Of a stretch of DNA of 64,000 nt, positions 16,460 through 29,854 are shown in pieces. Source of the stretch: Alteromonas naphthalenivorans. Lineage in GTDB: Bacteria; Pseudomonadota; Gammaproteobacteria; Enterobacterales; Alteromonadaceae. Every line of letters starts with the position of its first letter. Within the stretch, counting starts at the first letter, position 1. The notes under the pieces were generated by a model. It was not told where the DNA came from, did no database searches, and was given only the letters and a program-made list of their open reading frames with translations. A program made the translations under genes and the position numbers. The DNA lies in contig NC_015554.1 in NCBI RefSeq assembly GCF_000213655.1, positions 2,108,001 through 2,172,000 on the forward strand. The letters are read 5' to 3'.

Positions 16460-17803
16460 CTAATTGGCGACTTTACGAACAGTTTCAGCAATATGCTCTG
16501 CCCACTTGGAAGAATGCCCTTCATTATCAGACTCTACCATAACGCGAATAAGAGGTTCAGTTCCGCTTTTACGTAGTAGTACGCGGCCTTTCTTACCTAA
16601 TGCTGCCTCTGCTTCTTGTTTAGCACCTTGCACATCAGCGTGGGCTAGATAATCTTGACTAGCATCTTGATAACGCACGTTGACTAAGCACTGAGGATAC
16701 ATATCAAAGCCACTACTTAAATCATGTAAATCTAAGTCTGAGCGTAACATTGCAGCAAGAACTTGTAAGCCAGCAATAATGCCGTCACCGGTAGAAGACG
16801 TTGCTAAATTCAAAATATGACCCGAGTTTTCGCCACCAATTGCCCAGCCTTTTTGCTGAAGCATTTCCATTACATAGCGATCCCCTACTTTGCTTCGTGC
16901 AAAAGGAACACCTAACTTACTAAAGGCGATTTCTAATCCAAGGTTACTCATTAAGGTGCCTACGACACCGCCTTGCATACGACCATTTTTAAGCGCATCG
17001 CGGGCAATCATATAAACAATTTGGTCGCCATCTATCACATTGCCTAAATGATCAACCATCATAATACGGTCGCCGTCACCATCTAGGGCAAACCCAAGAT
17101 GCGCGTTGGTTTCTTTTACTTTCTCAACTATCGCGTCCATCGATGTGGCGCCAACACCTTCATTGATATTTAAACCATTTGGCGCGGTACCTATTTCAAC
17201 AACCGTAGCACCAAGTTCACGCAGTACATTAGGCGCAATGTGGTAAGTAGCACCGTGGGCGCAATCTACGACTATTTTTAAACCGGTAAGAGATAAATCA
17301 GACGGAAAGCTACCTTTACAAAATTCTATATAGCGGCCAGCGGCATCATTAATTCTGGTCGCCTTTCCCAACTTATCCGAAGCAACGCATGTCATTGGTT
17401 TATCAAGCATGTCTTCTATCGCCAACTCGATATCATCGTCTAGCTTGAAACCGTCTGCTGAGAAGAACTTAATCCCATTATCGTAATAAGGATTATGTGA
17501 AGCGCTGATCACAATACCGGCTTCTGAACGAAATGTTTTCGTTAAGTAAGCGATAGCAGGCGTGGGCATGGGGCCTAGTAACCCACTATCAATACCCGCT
17601 GCTGATAAGCCAGCTTCTAATGAAGACTCTAGCATGTAGCCAGATATACGAGTGTCTTTGCCAATAAGTACTTTATTGGTGCCTCGTCCAGCAAGTACTT
17701 TCCCTGCTGCCCAACCAAGCTTAATAACAAATTCGGGATTAATATTACTTTCGCCCACTTTCCCGCGTATGCCATCAGTGCCGAAATATTTGCGCTGCCC
17801 CAT
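16460..17803 (-). CDS. glmM: Phosphoglucosamine mutase
   Basis: A 447-residue enzyme converting glucosamine-6-phosphate to glucosamine-1-phosphate for UDP-GlcNAc, the precursor of peptidoglycan and LPS. The phosphoserine loop [12 protein letters not shown] lies near residue 100, the metal-binding DGDGDR near 242, and the sugar-binding GGENSGH and phosphate-binding [12 protein letters not shown] near the end. It starts with [14 protein letters not shown] as is usual. The spacing of nine bases after folP indicates co-transcription. Confidence 0.97.
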   Translation of the reverse strand: MGQRKYFGTDGIRGKVGESNINPEFVIKLGWAAGKVLAGRGTNKVLIGKDTRISGYMLESSLEAGLSAAGIDSGLLGPMPTPAIAYLTKTFRSEAGIVISASHNPYYDNGIKFFSADGFKLDDDIELAIEDMLDKPMTCVASDKLGKATRINDAAGRYIEFCKGSFPSDLSLTGLKIVVDCAHGATYHIAPNVLRELGATVVEIGTAPNGLNINEGVGATSMDAIVEKVKETNAHLGFALDGDGDRIMMVDHLGNVIDGDQIVYMIARDALKNGRMQGGVVGTLMSNLGLEIAFSKLGVPFARSKVGDRYVMEMLQQKGWAIGGENSGHILNLATSSTGDGIIAGLQVLAAMLRSDLDLHDLSSGFDMYPQCLVNVRYQDASQDYLAHADVQGAKQEAEAALGKKGRVLLRKSGTEPLIRVMVESDNEGHSSKWAEHIAETVRKVAN

Positions 17804-17812
17804 GAAGGTTCC

Positions 17813-18637
17813 TTATTCTATTGTTGTTAGCATATTAACAATGTTAACTGCGTCCGCTGTTTCTTGTACATCGTGAACGCGGATAATATGCGCACCTTGC
17901 TGTGCTGCAATTGTAGCGAGGGTAATACTTCCCGCCAAGCGTTCATCTACATTTCTATTTAACAAATTGCCAATCATTGATTTACGAGACATACCTACTA
18001 GCACCGGATAGCCCAGCGTTATTATGCTTGGGAGGTGTTTAACCAGTGCGTAATTATGTTCCAGGGTTTTGCCAAATCCATAGCCGGGGTCGAACAAAAT
18101 TTGCTCTTTTTTAATGCCAGCTGCAATGCAATCTGATGCTCTTGCTAATAAGAATTGTTTAACGTCAGCCACCACGTCTTTGTAATGAGGCTGCTGCTGC
18201 ATATCTTTAGGCTGGCCTTGCATATGCATTAAACACACTGGCACATTCGCATTAGCCGCTGCCGATAATGCACCGGGTTCCTGTAAAGCTCTTACATCAT
18301 TAATGAGCCCAGCCCCAGCGTTAACCGCTTGCGTCATGACCTCAGCTTTACTGGTATCTACTGAAATAATACAATCGGTATTAGCGCGCAATGCCTCAAT
18401 TACCGGAATAACCCGGTCTAGTTCTTCATCAAGTGAAACGGCTGCAGCACCTGGTCGAGTCGACTCACCGCCTACATCTATTAACGTAGCACCTTGAGAT
18501 AGCATCTTTTCAGCATGTTTTACCGCATTCTCAAGAAGCGCGTGTTTGCCACCGTCAGAAAAGGAGTCGGGGGTGACGTTTAAGATGCCCATCACCTGTG
18601 GGCGGGATAAGTCTAGTGTGTTGGAAGAAAACTGCAT
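17813..18637 (-). CDS. folP: Dihydropteroate synthase
   Basis: A 274-residue TIM-barrel enzyme joining p-aminobenzoate to dihydropterin pyrophosphate in folate synthesis, and the sulfonamide target. Conserved segments: MGILNVTPDSFSDGG, IDVGGESTRPGA, LINDVRAL, DPGYGFGKTLEHN, VGMSRKSMIG and RVHDV at the C-terminus. Full length. It is followed closely by glmM and separated from ftsH by a terminator. Confidence 0.97.
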   Translation of the reverse strand: MQFSSNTLDLSRPQVMGILNVTPDSFSDGGKHALLENAVKHAEKMLSQGATLIDVGGESTRPGAAAVSLDEELDRVIPVIEALRANTDCIISVDTSKAEVMTQAVNAGAGLINDVRALQEPGALSAAANANVPVCLMHMQGQPKDMQQQPHYKDVVADVKQFLLARASDCIAAGIKKEQILFDPGYGFGKTLEHNYALVKHLPSIITLGYPVLVGMSRKSMIGNLLNRNVDERLAGSITLATIAAQQGAHIIRVHDVQETADAVNIVNMLTTIE

Positions 18638-18705
18638 TTACTTACTCTTACAATCAATTAGCCAGCTGGGCGTGGTATCGATCATTAAAAAATTATCACT
18701 GCACA

Positions 18706-18737
18706 AATAAAAAACGCCAGAAATACTGGCGTTTTAT
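18706..18737 (-). terminator. Rho-independent terminator after ftsH
   Basis: The stem CGCCAG (18715-18720) / CTGGCG (18726-18731) has a five-base loop, with flanking A and T tracts extending the pairing. On the minus strand it ends in TTTTTTATTT. It lies between the ftsH stop and the folP start, so folP-glmM-tpiA-secG probably has its own promoter in 18638-18705. Confidence 0.8.
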
Positions 18738-18754
18738 TAACTTTATATCAATTT

Positions 18755-20701
18755 CTAGCTAGGTAAGTCACCTGGTTTACCAACAGACGGCTTATCAACA
18801 CCATCGTTAGTAATTTCGCCTTCGCGAGTAGGTTTACCACCGCTAGGCTTATCACCATCAGAAGGACGACGATCATCCCAATCTGCAGGAGGACGAACTT
18901 CGCGACGTTCCATCAAATCATCAACTTGCTTCGCGTCGATAGTCTCGTACTTCATTAACGCATCTTTCATGGCTTCCAGAATATCCGCGTTATCTTTTAA
19001 GATCTTTTCAGCTCGTGCGTAGTTGCGATTGATGATGTCTTTAACTTCTTCATCAATTGCTAAAGCAGTCTGGTTTGACATTCTGATTGAGCTAGATGAA
19101 GAACGACCTAAGAACACCTCGCCTTCTTCTTCTGCGTATAGCAATGGCCCCATCTTGCTCGACAAGCCCCATTGCGTCACCATTTTTCGCGCAATATCAG
19201 AGGCGCGCTCAATATCGTTTGAAGCGCCAGTAGTTACGCCAGCTTCGCCAAGGGTCATTTCTTCAGCAATACGTCCACCATACAAACTAGAAATCATACT
19301 TTCTAAATGCTGTTTACTGTGGCTGTACTTGTCTTGTTCTGGAAGATACATAGTGACACCCAGCGCACGCCCACGAGGAATAATAGAAACCTTGTAAACA
19401 GGATCGTGTTCTGGAACCAAGCGACCAACAATTGCATGCCCTGCTTCGTGGTAAGCCGTGTTGGTCTTTTCTTCCTCAGTCATCACCATAGACTTACGCT
19501 CAGAGCCCATCATGATCTTATCTTTCGCTTTCTCAAACTCTTCCATCGCCACTAGACGTTTATTACCACGTGCAGCGAATAAAGCAGCTTCGTTAACTAA
19601 GTTAGCTAAGTCAGCACCAGAGAAACCTGGCGTACCACGAGCAATAACACTTGGTTCAACGTTATCGGACACAGGTACTTTGCGCATATGAACTTTAAGA
19701 ATCTGTTCACGACCACGGATGTCAGGTAAACCAACAACCACTTGACGGTCAAAACGACCTGGACGTAACAATGCAGGGTCTAACACATCGGGACGGTTAG
19801 TCGCGGCAATAACAATAATGCCTTCATGACCTTCAAAACCATCCATCTCAACAAGCATCTGGTTTAGCGTTTGTTCACGTTCATCATGACCACCACCTAA
19901 ACCTGCGCCACGCTGACGACCTACCGCATCAATTTCATCGATGAAAATAATACAAGGCGCTGCTTTTTTCGCTTGCTCGAACATGTCACGAACACGCGAT
20001 GCACCAACACCCACAAACATTTCCACGAAATCTGAACCTGAAATGGTAAAGAACGGTACTTTGGCTTCACCAGCAATTGCTTTTGCAAGCAAGGTTTTAC
20101 CCGTTCCAGGAGGACCAACCATCAGAACGCCTTTAGGAATTTTACCGCCTAATTTTTGGAACTTAGATGGGTCGCGTAAGAAGTCTACCAGTTCAGTCAC
20201 ATCTTCTTTTGCTTCGTCACAACCTGCAACATCAGCAAATGTCGTTTTAATTTGGTCTTCACCTAAAAGGCGAGCTTTGCTTTTGCCGAAAGACATAGCG
20301 CCGCGACCACCGCCACCTTGCATTTGACGCATGAAGAAAATCCATACACCAATAAGCAGAAGCATTGGGAACCAAGAAATGAAAATAGATGTGAGAAATG
20401 ATTGTTCTTCTGGCGGCTCACCGTAAACGCGCACATCGTTTTTAACCAAGTCAGAAACTAACTTGTCATCAAAATATGGTACGTACGTTTGAAATGTTTC
20501 GCCTGAACGTCGGGTACCACGAATTTCGCCGCTATTATCAATGCGAACTTCACGGATGTTACCCTGCTCAGCTTCTCTTAAAAAAGTTGTGTAGTCGGTC
20601 TGTGTTTTCGACGATTCACCAGGTGAAAAGCTCTGAAATACAGACATCAACACAACGGCGATAACCAACCATAAGATTAAATTTTTTGCCATATCGCTCA
20701 A
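18755..20701 (-). CDS. ftsH: ATP-dependent zinc metalloprotease FtsH
   Basis: A 648-residue inner-membrane AAA+ protease that degrades misfolded membrane proteins and regulators. Two membrane helices (residues about 6-25 and 100-122) flank a periplasmic domain. The AAA domain has Walker A GPPGTGKT near 197, Walker B IFIDEID, and the [15 protein letters not shown] pore region. The protease zinc site HEAGH is near 417. The C-terminal tail after about 600 is Pro/Gly/Asp-rich with two similar DKPS-GKP segments. It follows rlmE in the conserved rlmE-ftsH order and ends at a strong terminator. Confidence 0.98.
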   Translation of the reverse strand: MSDMAKNLILWLVIAVVLMSVFQSFSPGESSKTQTDYTTFLREAEQGNIREVRIDNSGEIRGTRRSGETFQTYVPYFDDKLVSDLVKNDVRVYGEPPEEQSFLTSIFISWFPMLLLIGVWIFFMRQMQGGGGRGAMSFGKSKARLLGEDQIKTTFADVAGCDEAKEDVTELVDFLRDPSKFQKLGGKIPKGVLMVGPPGTGKTLLAKAIAGEAKVPFFTISGSDFVEMFVGVGASRVRDMFEQAKKAAPCIIFIDEIDAVGRQRGAGLGGGHDEREQTLNQMLVEMDGFEGHEGIIVIAATNRPDVLDPALLRPGRFDRQVVVGLPDIRGREQILKVHMRKVPVSDNVEPSVIARGTPGFSGADLANLVNEAALFAARGNKRLVAMEEFEKAKDKIMMGSERKSMVMTEEEKTNTAYHEAGHAIVGRLVPEHDPVYKVSIIPRGRALGVTMYLPEQDKYSHSKQHLESMISSLYGGRIAEEMTLGEAGVTTGASNDIERASDIARKMVTQWGLSSKMGPLLYAEEEGEVFLGRSSSSSIRMSNQTALAIDEEVKDIINRNYARAEKILKDNADILEAMKDALMKYETIDAKQVDDLMERREVRPPADWDDRRPSDGDKPSGGKPTREGEITNDGVDKPSVGKPGDLPS

Positions 20702-20811
20702 TGCTACTAACCTCTAAAAATCCGAAAGAATATACTTGTGAAAGATAAAACCACGAGTGCTTCCCTTACACACATAAACTTTCGCAACGAAAATCGCTTA
20801 CTCAAAGCGTA

Positions 20812-21441
20812 CTACACTTTGTACCCAAGAGCCACCAAATACACCTCACGAGACCGTGATCGTGATGAATCGGGCTTACGTGTTTTTATGGTTGTGAACG
20901 AGTCACGTAATGCACGTAGAAAGGTATCAAAGCCTTCTCCTTGGAAGACTTTAATCATAAAACCTCCACCTGGTTTCAGTACTTGATGACACATATCCAG
21001 CGCCAATTCACACAAGTACATCGAGCCAGCTTGGTCTACCGCTGCATTTCCAGACAAGTTCGGTGCCATATCAGACAACACTATATCTACGGTGTTCCCG
21101 CCAATTCTGTTCAATAACGCATTTAAAACAGCTTCATCTCTGAAGTCACCCTGCAAAAAATCAACGCCAACAATAGAATCCATCGGTAAAATATCGCATG
21201 CGATAACTTGCCCGTTGTCTCTTACCAGTTCAGAAGCGAGTTGAGACCAGCCTCCTGGCGCAGCCCCAAGGTCCACTACTGTGTTACCTTTGCTGATAAG
21301 TTTGTCTTTTTGCTGAATTTCTTCCAATTTGAAGAAGGCACGCGATCGCTTACCCTGCTTCTGCGCTTTTTGCACATAATGGTCGTTAAAATGTTCTGTT
21401 AACCAGCGTTTACTGCTGGCAGAGTGCTTCTTTTTTGTCAT
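20812..21441 (-). CDS. rlmE: 23S rRNA 2'-O-methyltransferase (U2552)
   Basis: A 209-residue SAM-dependent methyltransferase (RrmJ/FtsJ) that methylates U2552 in the A-loop of 23S rRNA late in 50S assembly. The SAM motif [15 protein letters not shown] is near residue 55, the catalytic Asp is in [10 protein letters not shown], and the catalytic Lys is in [12 protein letters not shown], in keeping with the K-D-K-E tetrad. The basic N-terminus and full length are normal. It is divergent from yhbY across 95 bp and is followed by ftsH. Confidence 0.97.
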   Translation of the reverse strand: MTKKKHSASSKRWLTEHFNDHYVQKAQKQGKRSRAFFKLEEIQQKDKLISKGNTVVDLGAAPGGWSQLASELVRDNGQVIACDILPMDSIVGVDFLQGDFRDEAVLNALLNRIGGNTVDIVLSDMAPNLSGNAAVDQAGSMYLCELALDMCHQVLKPGGGFMIKVFQGEGFDTFLRALRDSFTTIKTRKPDSSRSRSREVYLVALGYKV

Positions 21442-21536
21442 TCCAATACATTGTCATTAGGATTGTAGAGAAGATGGCGTTAGAATACGTTAATTCAAGC
21501 TTAAATTTATAGATTAATTGTAAGAAAATTGACTAC

Positions 21537-21830
21537 ATGAAACTTTCAAATAAACAGAAACAATTTTTAAAAGGCCTAGCGCACCCGCTAAAGCCTATCG
21601 TACAGCTAGGTTCAAACGGCCTTACTGAAGGTGTTGTTGCGGAAATCGACAACGCATTAAATTTCCATGAACTGATAAAAGTTAAAGTTCCCACTGATGA
21701 TCGTGAAGAAAAATCGCTCATCATGGATGCGATTGTTCGCGAAACTAAATCAGAAAAGCTACAAGTAATTGGACACACGCTTATTCTTTACCGTCCGAGT
21801 GAAGAGCGTAAAATTCAGTTGCCAAAATAA
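21537..21830 (+). CDS. yhbY: Ribosome assembly RNA-binding protein YhbY
   Basis: A 97-residue single CRM-domain protein. It begins MKLSNKQKQFLKGLAHPLKPIVQLGSNGLTEGV, including the GxxG loop type of the CRM fold, and continues with the LIKVKVP strand. In E. coli the protein associates with pre-50S particles. It lies in the usual place, divergent from rlmE, and a GC-rich hairpin follows the stop. Confidence 0.96.
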   Translation: MKLSNKQKQFLKGLAHPLKPIVQLGSNGLTEGVVAEIDNALNFHELIKVKVPTDDREEKSLIMDAIVRETKSEKLQVIGHTLILYRPSEERKIQLPK

Positions 21831-21840
21831 GTCATGCCGT

Positions 21841-21862
21841 GGTGCCGGTTTTTGCCGGCGCC
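21841..21862 (+). terminator. GC-rich hairpin after yhbY, possible terminator
   Basis: An 8-bp stem (GGTGCCGG / CCGGCGCC, one G-T pair) has a T-rich loop and is followed by ATAGTTTTCG. The T tract is short, so the termination strength is uncertain. Confidence 0.45.
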
Positions 21863-21967
21863 ATAGTTTTCGTACCGTATTCCCGTTAATATTATGTTAA
21901 CAAACATGATAATGTCGTTGTGGACATAAATTAACAAACAATAATACGGAACCTACGCGGAAACCCT

Positions 21968-22798
21968 ATGATAGAAACCAAGCCTATTCCCGACTCGCTT
22001 AAAACTCCCTATTTGCAACAAAAGTCACTTGAAAACCGAACTGCCATAGTTACTGGTGGGTGCTCCGGTCTTGGTCATGCTACTGCCATTGCCCTTCGTG
22101 CTGCTGGTGCCAATGTGTGTTTGCTCGATTTAAATGAAGACATGGGTAAGCAACGTGTAGAAGAACTCGGTGCTGAACATACCTTGTTTGTTAAGGTTGA
22201 CGTAAGAAGCGAAGACGACATTACCCATGCGATAGATAAATGCCTTTCTCGTTTTTCCACGCTTTCTCTGTGCGTAAACTGCGCCGGTATTGCCCCTGCA
22301 AAGCGTTTACTGGACCGAGATGGTAATCCAGCCCCCTTAGGTGACTTTCAAAACACGATTGATATTAATTTAGTAGGTAGCTTTAATGTGGCGCGTCTTG
22401 TGGCGGCAGCCATGGCGGAACAAGCCGCATTGAATGAGGAAGGCGAGCGAGGCGTTATCATTAATACAGCCTCTGTAGCAGGCTATGAAGGGCAAATAGG
22501 ACAAACCGCTTACGCAGCAAGCAAAGGCGGCATTATTGCGCTGACCCTACCTATGGCGAGAGATCTTGCCCCGCTAGGCATTCGGGTTAACACTATCGCG
22601 CCAGGGGTAATGGGAACACCTATGCTGCTTGCCATGCCAGAAAAAGTACAAGACGCTCTTTCTAGTAACGTTCAATTTCCTAAACGCTTAGGTTTGCCTG
22701 AAGAGTTCGGTAAATTGGTGCTGCATATTGCCGAAAATAACTATTTAAATGGTGAGACTATTCGCTTAGACGGCGGCTTAAGAATGCCGCCAAAATAA
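21968..22798 (+). CDS. SDR family oxidoreductase (3-hydroxyacyl-CoA dehydrogenase type 2-like)
   Basis: A 276-residue short-chain dehydrogenase with a Rossmann fold. The cofactor motif TGGCSGLGHATA is near residue 30, with Asp in LLDLNEDMG favouring NAD(H). NCAGIAPA, catalytic Ser in INTASVAGYEG and the YAASKGG active-site Tyr-Lys follow. The pattern INTASVAGYEGQIGQTAYAASKGGI and the C-terminal MGTPMLLAMPEKV resemble the HSD17B10-like 3-hydroxyacyl-CoA dehydrogenases, so a role in fatty-acid or branched-chain oxidation is likely but not proven. A roughly 20-residue N-terminal extension precedes the fold. It is a single-gene unit convergent with the Lon-like gene. Confidence 0.85.
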   Translation: MIETKPIPDSLKTPYLQQKSLENRTAIVTGGCSGLGHATAIALRAAGANVCLLDLNEDMGKQRVEELGAEHTLFVKVDVRSEDDITHAIDKCLSRFSTLSLCVNCAGIAPAKRLLDRDGNPAPLGDFQNTIDINLVGSFNVARLVAAAMAEQAALNEEGERGVIINTASVAGYEGQIGQTAYAASKGGIIALTLPMARDLAPLGIRVNTIAPGVMGTPMLLAMPEKVQDALSSNVQFPKRLGLPEEFGKLVLHIAENNYLNGETIRLDGGLRMPPK

Positions 22799-22823
22799 TT
22801 GGCTGTATTGCTATAACAACAAA

Positions 22824-22842
22824 GAGCATCAAATTGATGCTC
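22824..22842. repeat. Inverted repeat between convergent genes
   Basis: GAGCATCA and TGATGCTC form an 8-bp perfect stem with a three-base loop between the SDR and Lon-like genes. There is no T tract, so it is at best a weak terminator. Confidence 0.35.
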
Positions 22843-22911
22843 AAACTCTCTTACGAAAAGACCGAGCGGCCTGAACGGGTGCAGCATTGAGCGACCGGCG
22901 AATGAAAGCGC

Positions 22912-25308
22912 TTATTCGCCGTCGCCACCGTTAACCATGAGTGCAATATTGTATAAACGATTCACTGCATGATAGTTAATGGTGTTTTTGGGGTAACGAC
23001 CTCGGCTACTTAATGTACCGGCATCTTGCCCCATCAATACGGTCAAGGCATCATCTACCGTTTCTACAGTATGAATGTGGAACAAGCCTTTTTTCACCGC
23101 ATCAATGACAGTGGCATCTAATACCAAGTTGATTGCATTCGATTTAGGAATGACCACACCTTGTGTACCCGTTAAGCCGCGGTGCTGACATAAGTCGAAG
23201 AAGCCTTCAATTTTTTCATTCACCCCACCCACCGCTTGCACTTCGCCATACTGGTTAATGGAGCCTGTAATAGCGAGGGTTTGGACGCATGGAATTTCGG
23301 TTAACGCAGAAATTAACGCCACCAACTCACCTAATGACGCACTATCACCATCGATGTGCCCGTACGATTGCTCCAACGCAATATTTGCCGACAAGGTTAG
23401 CGGGAAGTGCTGAGCGTATTTATAACCTAAATACCCTGTTAATAGCATCACGCCTTTTGAGTGAATCGGTTGGCCTAGCTCTACTTCACGTTCAATATCA
23501 ACCACGCCACTTGCGCCAGCAAATACCGTAGAGGTAATGCGCGCAGGCGTACCAAAGGCGGTATCGCCAATATCTAGCACCGTAAGGCCATTCACTTTAC
23601 CAATGGCTTTGCCATCGGTAGCAATAAGTACATGCCCTTCTTTAATATCATTCAGTAAGGTTTGGCTTACGCGCCCGGTTCTGCGTTTTTTAGCACTAAG
23701 TGCGGTGCGCAAATGGTCAAGCTCTAGGGTTTCACTACCTGACTTTACGCAAAAATAATGGGCTTCATTCACCAACTCAATCACTTCAGCAAAATGTGCT
23801 GAAAGCTTTTCTTGGTGTTCAGCCATGCGCAATGAATATTCGACTAAACGGCACATAGCATTGGCGGTAATACCGGTTAAGTTAAGCGCTAAAATGTGTT
23901 TGCGCACTTTGCCCACAAAATCGAACAAAGCTTGTCGAGTCACCTGAATTTCTAAATCGAAATCGACCAGCACACGAAACAGCTCATCAAATTCATCATC
24001 GTAATCTTGCAAGGTGTAATACAAGTCTCGCGACCCTAGCAGCACTATCTTTACGTTCAAATCGATAGGTTGAGGGTTTAGGGTAATCGCATTTACCATA
24101 CCGACATCTTGCTGTGGTAAATCCATTTTCAAACTACCCGATTTCGCCGCCAGCTTAAGGGTATCCCACACATAGGGCTGTTCTATTAACTGGTCGACAT
24201 CAAGCAGCAAATAACCGCCATTGGCACGATGTAATGCGCCAGGGCGAATCATTCGGTAATTAGTGTAAACACTGCCATGAATATTAGTGTATTCAATTTT
24301 CCCGAACAGGTTTTGATACGTTGGGTTTGGCTCATAGATTACTGGCGCGGAGTCATCTAGACGATTCGCAACCAATACATTAGGCAGAAATTGCTCTTCT
24401 AAGAATAAGCGTTTATCGAATTCATCACTTTTTTCGTCTTTTTGCTCTTCAGCCAAAATAAGTAAAATAGCATTCACAAGTGCGGTTTTAAGCTGCTTTA
24501 AGTATTTTAAAATGCCTAAATCTGACGCGTATTTGTGCTCTAGTACCTTTAAAAGTGGCTTAATGCCTTGCTCGGCAGTTTGCTTATCTAGCTCACGCAA
24601 GCGCTCTGAATTTTCACGCTTCCACGACGGTAAACTTAATAAACTTTCACTTAGTCTATTTTCTAGCTCGTCTATCAAGTTGTAAAAGAATTGGCGCTTT
24701 TCGTCGCTAGCCGTTGCAAATTCGGCATCGCTAATGGGTTTACCATCAACAATAGGTGAAAACGTGATAGTGCCCCCGTCTTCATTCATTGCCACTTCAT
24801 TAGCTTTTGCGAAACGCTCTACCGCATCAATGGCGCTATCGTATTTTTGATCGAACTCGCGAGAAATGCTGGTTCTACGGCGCTGATAACCTGGGTTATC
24901 AAATGCCACCGGAAAGGTATCGAGCACGTCATCAATTAAGCTAGTGATGTCTTTTTGAAATGCTTTACCGCCACCTGGCGGAAAACGAAGGGCTACTGGC
25001 TCGCGCTCTTCATCAAAGTTATTGATATAACACCAATCATCGGGTGCAGGCAGCACGGCTACTTGGCGTTCAATGTAATCTTTTACCAAGGTAAAGCGAC
25101 CCGTAGCCGGTTCACCCATCACATAAAGATTATAACCTTTCGCGTTAATGCCAAGACCGAAGGTTAACGCTTCTCGCGCGCGCTCCTGCCCTATAAATGT
25201 GGCATTTAGGGCTTCATCGTCTTTTAAGGCAGCATTCACTGCTTTTCGATTAATGGTTGGGGTTAGGTCAACTGGATCTAGGGCCATAGTGGTGCTTTCG
25301 CCTGGCAT
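22912..25308 (-). CDS. Lon-like AAA ATPase / S16 protease
   Basis: A 798-residue protein of the Lon-related (LonB/YcbZ-type) family. The N-terminal half is an ATPase domain with IGQERAREALTFGLG and a Walker A-like loop GEPATGRFT near residue 65, where Arg stands in place of the usual Lys; a long helical insertion follows at about 150-320. The C-terminal third is an S16 peptidase domain with Ser near 654 in DGDSASLGEL and Lys near 698 in VNEKIEGF, the correct spacing for the Ser-Lys dyad. It probably degrades unfolded or specific proteins in the cytosol; substrates are unknown. The start is ambiguous between 25308 and 25287, and neither has a strong ribosome site. Confidence 0.88.
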   Translation of the reverse strand: MPGESTTMALDPVDLTPTINRKAVNAALKDDEALNATFIGQERAREALTFGLGINAKGYNLYVMGEPATGRFTLVKDYIERQVAVLPAPDDWCYINNFDEEREPVALRFPPGGGKAFQKDITSLIDDVLDTFPVAFDNPGYQRRRTSISREFDQKYDSAIDAVERFAKANEVAMNEDGGTITFSPIVDGKPISDAEFATASDEKRQFFYNLIDELENRLSESLLSLPSWKRENSERLRELDKQTAEQGIKPLLKVLEHKYASDLGILKYLKQLKTALVNAILLILAEEQKDEKSDEFDKRLFLEEQFLPNVLVANRLDDSAPVIYEPNPTYQNLFGKIEYTNIHGSVYTNYRMIRPGALHRANGGYLLLDVDQLIEQPYVWDTLKLAAKSGSLKMDLPQQDVGMVNAITLNPQPIDLNVKIVLLGSRDLYYTLQDYDDEFDELFRVLVDFDLEIQVTRQALFDFVGKVRKHILALNLTGITANAMCRLVEYSLRMAEHQEKLSAHFAEVIELVNEAHYFCVKSGSETLELDHLRTALSAKKRRTGRVSQTLLNDIKEGHVLIATDGKAIGKVNGLTVLDIGDTAFGTPARITSTVFAGASGVVDIEREVELGQPIHSKGVMLLTGYLGYKYAQHFPLTLSANIALEQSYGHIDGDSASLGELVALISALTEIPCVQTLAITGSINQYGEVQAVGGVNEKIEGFFDLCQHRGLTGTQGVVIPKSNAINLVLDATVIDAVKKGLFHIHTVETVDDALTVLMGQDAGTLSSRGRYPKNTINYHAVNRLYNIALMVNGGDGE

Positions 25309-28296
<2,988 letters not shown>

Positions 28297-28297
28297 T

Positions 28298-28819
28298 ATG
28301 CGCCGTTTACTTCGTTACACAGTGGTATTGAGTGCACTTTTTGCACTTGGCGGTTGTGGATTTCATTTAAGAAGTGCCCCTAGCCTTCCTGAAAATGTAA
28401 AATCAGTGCTTATCACCAGTGCTCGCGCTCATGCACCTCTTGCAAGAGCGCTTCACAACCGCCTTACTGTGTACGGGTTAAATGGCGTCTACCAACAAGA
28501 TAGTACGTCGTCTAACGACGGCGTATCTTTGTATTTACTGCCTGAAAAATTAGAGCGCAGACTGCTTTCGGTTTACACTTCGGGTCAAGTTGCTGAATAC
28601 GAACTGATTTATACCGTGCGTTATCGGGTTCAATTCCCTGACGAGGAAGCCATTATGGCTACCTTCGATGTAATGCGTGATTATCAAGATGATCCCGATC
28701 AAGTATTGGCGAAATCAAGAGAACTCGAATTAGTACTCGATGAAATGCGTGCCGAGGCAGCGGACATTATTATCCGTAGGCTTTCAAGCCAAGCCTCTGC
28801 TGCTAAGCTGATTAATTAA
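28298..28819 (+). CDS. lptE: LPS-assembly lipoprotein LptE
   Basis: A 173-residue outer-membrane lipoprotein that plugs the LptD barrel and helps insert LPS. The signal peptide ends in the lipobox ALGGC, with lipidated Cys20 followed by GFHLRS, the family's conserved GFHLR motif. The start is one base after leuS, and holA begins two bases after its stop, so the genes are tightly co-transcribed, as in other gammaproteobacteria. Confidence 0.95.
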   Translation: MRRLLRYTVVLSALFALGGCGFHLRSAPSLPENVKSVLITSARAHAPLARALHNRLTVYGLNGVYQQDSTSSNDGVSLYLLPEKLERRLLSVYTSGQVAEYELIYTVRYRVQFPDEEAIMATFDVMRDYQDDPDQVLAKSRELELVLDEMRAEAADIIIRRLSSQASAAKLIN

Positions 28820-28821
28820 GC

Positions 28822-29850
28822 ATGCAAGTCTACCCAAACCAATTTTCCAGTGAGATAGGTAAAGGATTAGCATCCTGTTACTTGGTGTTTGGTGATGAGC
28901 CTCAGCAGAAGTTTGAGGTGATAGAGCAAATCCGCACCACGGCAAAAGCCAACGGTTTTGATGAGCGCACAGTGCTTGTGGCCGACACTGGCTTTTCATG
29001 GAATCAGCTGCTTGAAGCAACCCAAAGCATGTCGTTGTTTTCAAACCAACAGTTTATTGAATTAGAACTTCCTACAGGAAAACCCGGCGCAGAAGGCAGC
29101 AAAATGCTGCAAGAAGTGGCTAAAGGGTTAACTCAAGATACTCTTCTTCTAGTGCATGGTCCTAAAATTGGCAAAGACGTACAGCGTGGGAAGTGGTTCA
29201 AAGTACTCGATGACATGGGCGTTTCTGTACTCTGCTACCCTTTAGAAGGCAGGCAACTTAGTGCATGGATCAGCAATCAAGTAAAACAACATCAGCTGAC
29301 TATTAATGCAGCTGGAATGAAAATGATTGCCGATTTTTGCGAAGGTAATTTACTAGCAGCAAAACAAGAAATAGATAAGCTTGCCCTACTTTACCCTCAA
29401 CAGTCCGTGTCTGAAGCACAGATTGAACGGGCGATGGTAGATCAATCTCGCTACAACGTGTTTCAGTTAGTAGATGTCATGCTAAGCGGCGATGCCAATC
29501 GCTGCGTGAAAATGCTTTACCGATTAGAAAGTGAAGGCTTAGAGCCAAATATTATTATTTGGGCCCTGATTCGTGAATGGGAAGTCTTATGGAAATTGAA
29601 AAGTGCTACCGCTAATGGTGAAGCCATTCAATGGCAAAAGTTTGGTATTTGGCGCAACAGGCAGGGCTTCTATCAAAGTGCGTTAAATCGCCTTAGCATA
29701 GAACAGCTGCTACAAATTCAGGATGCCCTCACCCAAGCTGATTTAGCGTTTAAACAAAACGTTATTTCTCGCCCCTTCGTGAAGCTTTGCCACTTATGCA
29801 TGATGTTTATGGCGATGGGTATTTTTCACCTTCCTTTGATGGAAGCCTAA
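28822..29850 (+). CDS. holA: DNA polymerase III subunit delta
   Basis: A 342-residue clamp-loader subunit that opens the beta sliding clamp. N-terminal AAA-like fold with YLVFGDEPQQK near residue 14 and SLFSNQQFIELELPTGK at about 70-86, a middle domain, and a C-terminal helical collar domain (VDVMLSGDANRCVKML, then PNIIIWALIREWEVLWKL). Length matches the E. coli subunit (343). It lies between lptE and nadD in the standard order. Confidence 0.96.
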   Translation: MQVYPNQFSSEIGKGLASCYLVFGDEPQQKFEVIEQIRTTAKANGFDERTVLVADTGFSWNQLLEATQSMSLFSNQQFIELELPTGKPGAEGSKMLQEVAKGLTQDTLLLVHGPKIGKDVQRGKWFKVLDDMGVSVLCYPLEGRQLSAWISNQVKQHQLTINAAGMKMIADFCEGNLLAAKQEIDKLALLYPQQSVSEAQIERAMVDQSRYNVFQLVDVMLSGDANRCVKMLYRLESEGLEPNIIIWALIREWEVLWKLKSATANGEAIQWQKFGIWRNRQGFYQSALNRLSIEQLLQIQDALTQADLAFKQNVISRPFVKLCHLCMMFMAMGIFHLPLMEA

Positions 29851-29854
29851 CATT

